Source: Candidatus Binatus sp. (GTDB lineage Bacteria; Desulfobacterota; Binatia; Binatales; Binataceae). Taken from it: 35,429 bases of DNA. The position numbers and the translations under genes are program-made. Below are positions 31,368 through 35,429 of the stretch, piece by piece. The notes below the pieces were generated by a model. The model worked only from the letters and a program-made list of their open reading frames with translations. It did no database searches and was not told the DNA's origin. Where the stretch lies: assembly GCF_030646925.1 (NCBI RefSeq), contig NZ_JAUSKL010000080.1, positions 1 to 35,429 on the forward strand, written 5' to 3'. Within the stretch, counting starts at the first letter, position 1. Each line of letters starts with the position of its first letter.

Positions 31368-34300
31368 ATATCGCCGAGACCTTTATTCGACGACCCGTGA
31401 TGACGACGCTGTTGTCGATGGCGATCCTGCTGTTCGGCGTGATGGCGTATCGCTACCTGCCGGTGAATGATCTGCCCAACGTCGATTTCCCGACGATCGT
31501 CGTCAACGCGGGCCTGCCCGGCGCGAGTCCCGAGACGATGGCGTCATCCGTCGCGACGCCGCTCGAAAAACAGTTCTCGACGATCGCCGGCCTCGACTCG
31601 ATGACCTCGACCAATATCCAGGGCTCGACCAGCATCACGCTGCAATTCAACCTGACGCGCAATATCGATGCAGCCGCGCAGGACGTGCAGGCAAATATCG
31701 CCGCCGCGCAATCGCAGTTGCCGCACGGGATGCCGAGTCCGCCGTCATACAAGAAGTCGAATCCCGCCGACTCGCCGATTCTCTTCCTCTCGCTCGGCTC
31801 GCACACGATGCCGATGTCGCAAGTCGATGAGTATGCCGAAACCTACCTCGCCGAGCGCATCTCGATGGTCAGCGGCGTCGCGCAGGTGCAGGTGTACGGC
31901 TCGGCGAAGTACGCGGTGCGCATCCAGGTCGATCCGAAGGCGCTGGCGACGCGCGGAATCGGGATCGACGAAGTTGCGAACGCAGTCGCCAACGCCAACG
32001 TCGATATGCCGACCGGCACGCTCTACGGCGCGCATCAATCGTTCACGGTCGAAGCCAAGGGCCAGCTCACTTCGGCGGCGGCCTATCGCCCGCTGATCGT
32101 CGCGTATCAGAACGGCTCGCCGGTGCGGCTCGAAGACGTCGGCCGCGTGCTCGACAGCGTGCAGAATGACAAGAACGCCGGATGGTCGAACGGCGAGCCG
32201 TCGGTGGTGCTCGCGGTCCAGCGCCAGCCCGGCACTAACACGGTCGAAGTCGTGGACAGCGTGCGGCGGCTGCTGCCCGCGTTCCGCGCCGAGGCGCCGC
32301 CCGCGCTCCACATCGAAGTGCTGGGCGATCGCAGCGAGACGATTCGCGCCTCGGTCAACGACGTGCAGTACACCCTGCTGCTCACGATTGGCTTGGTCGT
32401 GATGGTCATCTTCATCTTCCTGCGCAATCTCTCCGCCACCATCATCCCGAGCCTCGCGCTGCCGATGTCGATCGTCGGCACCTTCGCCGTGATGTGGATG
32501 CTCGGCTACTCGCTCGACAATCTGTCGCTGATGGCGATCACGCTGGCGGTCGGCTTCGTCGTTGACGACGCGATCGTGATGCTCGAGAACATCGTGCGCC
32601 ACATGGAGATGGGGAAGGACGTGCTGCGGGCGTCGCTCGATGGCGCCCAGGAAATCGGCTTCACGATTCTTTCGATGACATGCTCGCTCGCCGCGGTATT
32701 CATCCCGGTGCTGTTCATGGGCGGCATTCTGGGCCGCCTGCTGCACGAGTTCGCAGTCACGATCGGCGCGGCGATTCTGGTTTCGGGCTTCGTCTCGCTA
32801 ACGCTGACTCCGATGCTCTGTTCGCGATTCCTGAAACCGCCGGGCAGCGAGCGCCACGGCCATCTGTTCATCGTGACGGAACGTTATTTCGATCGGCTGC
32901 TCGACGCCTATCAGCGCAGTCTCGGGTGGGTGATGCGTCATCGCCGCGGCACGATGTACTTTTCCGGCGGGGTGCTGGCCGCGACGATATATCTTTTCTA
33001 TGCGGTGCCGAAGGGCTTCCTGCCTTCCCAAGATCAGGCCCAGCTTTCGATCTTCACACTCGCGGCGCAGGGAATTTCGTTCGACGCGATGGTCAAGCAT
33101 CAGCAGGCCGTGGCGAGCCTGATCAAGGATGACCCGAATGTACGCAGCTACTTCGTGAGCGTCGGATCGAATGGACCGGGCGGCAGCACCAATTCCGGAA
33201 TCATCTTTTTGCATCTGAAGCCGCGCTCGGAGCGCAAGCTGAGCGTCGATGAACTGATCACTAAATGGCGGCCGCTGCTGAACGGGGTGCCCGGGATGCG
33301 CGCCTTTCTGCAGAACCCGCCCGCGATTCGGATCGGCGCGCAATTCACCCGCAGCATGTATCAGATGACGCTGCAAAGTCCGGATACCAGCACGCTCTAC
33401 AAGTACGCGCCGATACTCGAGGCCAAGTTGCGCGAGGTCCCCGATTTGCGCGGGGTGAACAGCGACCTGCAACTGCAAAATCCGCAAGTCACGATCGATA
33501 TCGATCGCGACAAGGCGCACTCACTCGGCATCTCGGCCCAATCGATCGAGGACGCGCTTTACTATGCGTATGGCTCGCGCCAGATCTCGACGATTCACGC
33601 GCCCAACAATCAGTACTGGGTCGTGATGGAAGTCGCGCCCGAGTACCAGAACGAACCCTCGACGCTGTCGCTGCTCTACGTGCGATCATCGAAGGACACG
33701 ATGGTGCCGCTCGACACGATCGTGAAGTTCACGCGCTCGCTCGGCCCGTTGCAGATCAATCACTCGGGGCAATTGCCGTCGGCGACGATTTCGTTCGACG
33801 TCGCACCGGGCGTGTCGCTCGGCAAAGCGCTCGGCGAAGTTCACCAGATCGCCGCCGCAACACTGCCCGATACGATCACGACCAACTTCCAGGGCACCGC
33901 GCAGGCCTTCGAGTCGTCGCTAACGGGCCTCGGGATGCTGCTGGTGATGACCATCCTCGTCATCTACCTGGTGTTGGGCGTGCTCTACGAAAGCTTCATC
34001 CATCCGATCACGATTCTGTCGGGCTTGCCGGCGGCGGGACTCGGCGCGCTCTTGACGCTCTGGGCCTTCGGCATGGAACTCGACCTGTTCGCTTTCGTCG
34101 GCGTAATCATGCTGGTCGGCCTGGTCAAGAAAAACGCCATCATGATGATCGACTTCGCGCTCGACGCGCAGCGCACCGAAGGCAAGTCGCCGGCCGAAGC
34201 GATCTTCGAGGGATGCATCATCCGCTTCCGGCCGATCATGATGACCACGATGGCGGCGCTGATCGGCACGCTGCCGATCGCGATCGGACTCGGCGCGGGC

Positions 34301-34519
34301 GGAGAGTCGCGGCGTCCGCTCGGCGTCGCAGTCGTCGGAGGGCTGTTCTTTTCGCAGTTCCTGACGCTCTACATCACGCCGGTTTTCTATACCTACATGG
34401 AATCATTCGAGGAGCGGTTTCATGCGTGGCGCGCCCGCCGCCGCGGTATCGCAGAGGCCGAAGCCGCTCCCGCGATTCCCGCCGCCGATCCGGAGCGCAC
34501 CCGCCGCCTCGCGTCATGA
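31364..34519 (+). CDS. RND multidrug efflux permease, HAE-1 family (MdtB/MdtC/AcrB-like)
   Basis: Proton-driven inner-membrane pump of 1051 residues, the standard length, with twelve expected transmembrane helices and two large periplasmic loops. It starts MNIAETFIRRPVMTTLLSMA. The proton-relay acidic pair sits in TM4 (GFVVDDAIVMLENIVRHME) and the TM10 lysine in GLVKKNAIMMIDFALD. The block YLPVNDLPNVDFPTIVV is characteristic of the MdtBC/MuxBC-like branch. It overlaps the adaptor stop (ATGA). Only one pump gene is present, so a homotrimer is expected. No TolC-type outer-membrane gene follows; the channel must be encoded elsewhere. Substrates are unknown. Confidence 0.95.
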   Translation: MNIAETFIRRPVMTTLLSMAILLFGVMAYRYLPVNDLPNVDFPTIVVNAGLPGASPETMASSVATPLEKQFSTIAGLDSMTSTNIQGSTSITLQFNLTRNIDAAAQDVQANIAAAQSQLPHGMPSPPSYKKSNPADSPILFLSLGSHTMPMSQVDEYAETYLAERISMVSGVAQVQVYGSAKYAVRIQVDPKALATRGIGIDEVANAVANANVDMPTGTLYGAHQSFTVEAKGQLTSAAAYRPLIVAYQNGSPVRLEDVGRVLDSVQNDKNAGWSNGEPSVVLAVQRQPGTNTVEVVDSVRRLLPAFRAEAPPALHIEVLGDRSETIRASVNDVQYTLLLTIGLVVMVIFIFLRNLSATIIPSLALPMSIVGTFAVMWMLGYSLDNLSLMAITLAVGFVVDDAIVMLENIVRHMEMGKDVLRASLDGAQEIGFTILSMTCSLAAVFIPVLFMGGILGRLLHEFAVTIGAAILVSGFVSLTLTPMLCSRFLKPPGSERHGHLFIVTERYFDRLLDAYQRSLGWVMRHRRGTMYFSGGVLAATIYLFYAVPKGFLPSQDQAQLSIFTLAAQGISFDAMVKHQQAVASLIKDDPNVRSYFVSVGSNGPGGSTNSGIIFLHLKPRSERKLSVDELITKWRPLLNGVPGMRAFLQNPPAIRIGAQFTRSMYQMTLQSPDTSTLYKYAPILEAKLREVPDLRGVNSDLQLQNPQVTIDIDRDKAHSLGISAQSIEDALYYAYGSRQISTIHAPNNQYWVVMEVAPEYQNEPSTLSLLYVRSSKDTMVPLDTIVKFTRSLGPLQINHSGQLPSATISFDVAPGVSLGKALGEVHQIAAATLPDTITTNFQGTAQAFESSLTGLGMLLVMTILVIYLVLGVLYESFIHPITILSGLPAAGLGALLTLWAFGMELDLFAFVGVIMLVGLVKKNAIMMIDFALDAQRTEGKSPAEAIFEGCIIRFRPIMMTTMAALIGTLPIAIGLGAGGESRRPLGVAVVGGLFFSQFLTLYITPVFYTYMESFEERFHAWRARRRGIAEAEAAPAIPAADPERTRRLAS

Positions 34520-34558
34520 TGACGGACGCCATGCGGCCACCGAATTCGCTGCTCTTTA

Positions 34559-34622
34559 CCTCGCCCGTTATTTTACGGGAGAGGAGGCCGAGTCGCGCCA
34601 GCGACGAGGTAGGTGAGGGTGC
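34559..34622. repeat. dispersed repeat, family CTCSCCCG, copy R3
   Basis: Hairpin CTCGCCCGT...ACGGGAGAG, then GAGGCCGAGTCGCG...GACGAGGTAGGTGAGGGTGC. It is the mirror image of R4 (35079-35145), and the two bracket the DUF559 gene. It also follows the pump gene by 40 bp and could attenuate its transcript, though no U-run follows. Confidence 0.85.
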
Positions 34623-34633
34623 CGGATCGCGCG

Positions 34634-35026
34634 CTAACGCACTTTCGATCGATCGTTTTCGATGTCAAGCACCCGTGCGATTACTTCGACTACAGCATCC
34701 GCGCCGTTCATCACCTCGGAGTTCCAGAAGCGCATGACCCTGAAACTCAGGTTCTCGAGGCGCCTGGTCCGCGCCTCGTCGTAGCGCCTGAGCTGGTCCA
34801 GATGCTGTTCGCCGTCGAGCTCGACTATCAGCCGCGCTTTGATGCAGCAAAAATCAACAATGTACTCGTCGATCGGCACTTGCCTTCGAAATTTCCAGTT
34901 GTCGAGATCTCGATTTCGGAGGATCGACCAGAGTCGCTTCTCCGCGTCGGTAGCCTCGCGACGCATCCTGCGCGAGCGGGCGAGAGCTTTGCTCGAAGTC
35001 AGTCGCGGTGGGACGAGGTCGGGCAT
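34634..35026 (-). CDS. DUF559 (Vsr-like PD-(D/E)XK endonuclease fold) protein
   Basis: Small protein of 130 residues from the ATG at 35024-35026; a TTG at 35044 would add six residues. It has the DUF559 signature: TDAEKRLWSILRNRDLDNWK, FRRQVPIDEYIVDFCC, LIVELDGEQH, and NLSFRVMRFWNSEVM. The DFCC...VELDGEQH region carries the Asp/Glu of a Vsr-type nuclease core. Function in this family is not established; single-strand or mismatch nuclease roles have been suggested from the fold. It lies alone between two inverted repeat copies (R3, R4) that begin within about 15 and 55 bases of its ends, suggesting they travel together. Confidence 0.85.
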   Translation of the reverse strand: MPDLVPPRLTSSKALARSRRMRREATDAEKRLWSILRNRDLDNWKFRRQVPIDEYIVDFCCIKARLIVELDGEQHLDQLRRYDEARTRRLENLSFRVMRFWNSEVMNGADAVVEVIARVLDIENDRSKVR

Positions 35027-35078
35027 GGATGAAGAATTGCACAATATGCTGGCAGTGGTGAACTATCAGGCGATCCAG

Positions 35079-35145
35079 CACCCTCACCTGCCTCGTCGCG
35101 TTCCGCGACTTCGGCCCCCTCTCCCGTGAAAATAACGGGAGAGGT
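35079..35145. repeat. dispersed repeat, family CTCSCCCG, copy R4 (inverted)
   Basis: Reverse complement reads CTCTCCCGTTATTTTCACGGGAGAG, split here as a stem (CTCTCCCGT/ACGGGAGAG) with an AT-rich loop, then GCCGAAGTCGCG...GACGAGGCAGGTGAGGGTGCTGGATCG. It matches R3 through the trailing GGATCGC. The 121 bp between it and the amidohydrolase stop hold nothing I recognise. Confidence 0.85.
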
Positions 35146-35266
35146 AGAAGAAGCGCCTTCTCAGCGTGTCGCTTACATCTCTCCCCAGCGTCATAGGGCG
35201 AGGTATCGCAAGGGCGGCTCCTCGATATATCGGCGCCATCTCTCTTAAAAACAATGCGACCGTGCG

Positions 35267-35429
35267 TTACTCCAAACCGTAAAATCTGAGCGCGTTGTGA
35301 TGCAGGATATTTTCGCGCGCGCTTTCCGTGAGCACGCCGAGCGCCCGCTTCACCTCGCCGACCACGCCCGGATAGATGCAGTCGAAATGCGGATAGTCGG
35401 AGCCCCACAGCACGTTGCGCTCGAAGCCA
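35267..35429 (-). CDS. amidohydrolase 2 family protein, C-terminal part (cut by window edge)
   Basis: The minus frame enters at the right edge and ends with TAA at 35267-35269. The 54 visible residues include GFERNVLWGSDYPHFDCIYP, then ESARENILHHNALRFYGLE. The GSDYPH block with active-site Asp and His, and the ending in which the last helix reads NxLRFYGL, are typical of the amidohydrolase-2 superfamily. It is a separate gene from the full-length member at 25265-26362, whose corresponding block is WANDFPHSDS. Confidence 0.85.
   Translation of the reverse strand, partial: GFERNVLWGSDYPHFDCIYPGVVGEVKRALGVLTESARENILHHNALRFYGLE

Noticed and set aside
1-35429. tRNA, rRNA, tmRNA or riboswitch genes
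   Set aside because: I looked through the intergenic stretches and saw no cloverleaf, rRNA segment or recognised riboswitch core.

Overview
The window is GC-rich chromosomal DNA (low to mid 60s % GC in the lines I counted by hand) from a diderm bacterium. Evidence for an outer membrane is a SurA-type periplasmic chaperone lipoprotein, an RND efflux pump and meso-diaminopimelate peptidoglycan recycling. The mix of an LLM-class (F420-type) oxidoreductase, two amidohydrolase-2 family proteins, a questin-oxidase-like protein and many short dispersed hairpin repeats resembles uncultivated soil lineages such as Candidatus Binatota (Desulfobacterota-like). That assignment is an inference from gene content, not from a marker gene.

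Layout. 1-4939 (minus strand): tight operon mfd - surA-like - pdxA (partial). 5011-6908 (minus): two paralogous secreted PDZ proteins separated by a dispersed repeat. 7049-8056 (plus): D-2-hydroxyacid dehydrogenase. 8086-8849: an intact REP-associated tyrosine transposase (RAYT) surrounded by four GTAG-led hairpins. 8878-12411 (minus): peptidoglycan-recycling operon, L,D-carboxypeptidase - serine hydrolase - Mpl. 12508-15407 (minus): quinone oxidoreductase, DUF2141 protein and zinc alcohol dehydrogenase. 15436-17173: a low-GC segment with one HEPN-like gene between two nearly identical 102-bp direct repeats. 17187-21892 (minus): LLM oxidoreductase, then a 2-oxoacid dehydrogenase operon (E1 alpha, E1 beta, E2) whose E2 carries an OsmC domain at its C terminus. 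22189-24099 (plus): secreted His-rich protein and questin-oxidase-like protein. 24109-24789 (minus): methyltransferase. 25265-26362 (plus): amidohydrolase with a strong terminator. 26363-26816: repeat-rich spacer. 26835-28195 (plus): small membrane proteins and a carboxymuconolactone-decarboxylase/AhpD-like gene with an in-frame TGA in its CxxC motif. 28074-29837 (minus): secreted beta-solenoid plus six-bladed propeller protein. 30234-34519 (plus): RND adaptor and pump. 34559-35145: a DUF559 nuclease-like gene between inverted repeats. 35267-35429 (minus): end of a second amidohydrolase.

Most notable observations: (1) the in-frame UGA at the second position of a CxxC motif, followed 18 nt later by a short GGU-loop hairpin, which fits a selenocysteine (CxxU) AhpD-like protein; (2) the E2-OsmC fusion, which places a two-Cys peroxidase-like domain on a lipoyl-bearing dehydrogenase core; (3) the RAYT with its presumed cognate REP hairpins, repeated as inverted pairs at two distant loci; (4) the HEPN-like gene bracketed by long direct repeats, a candidate acquired defence or toxin cassette.
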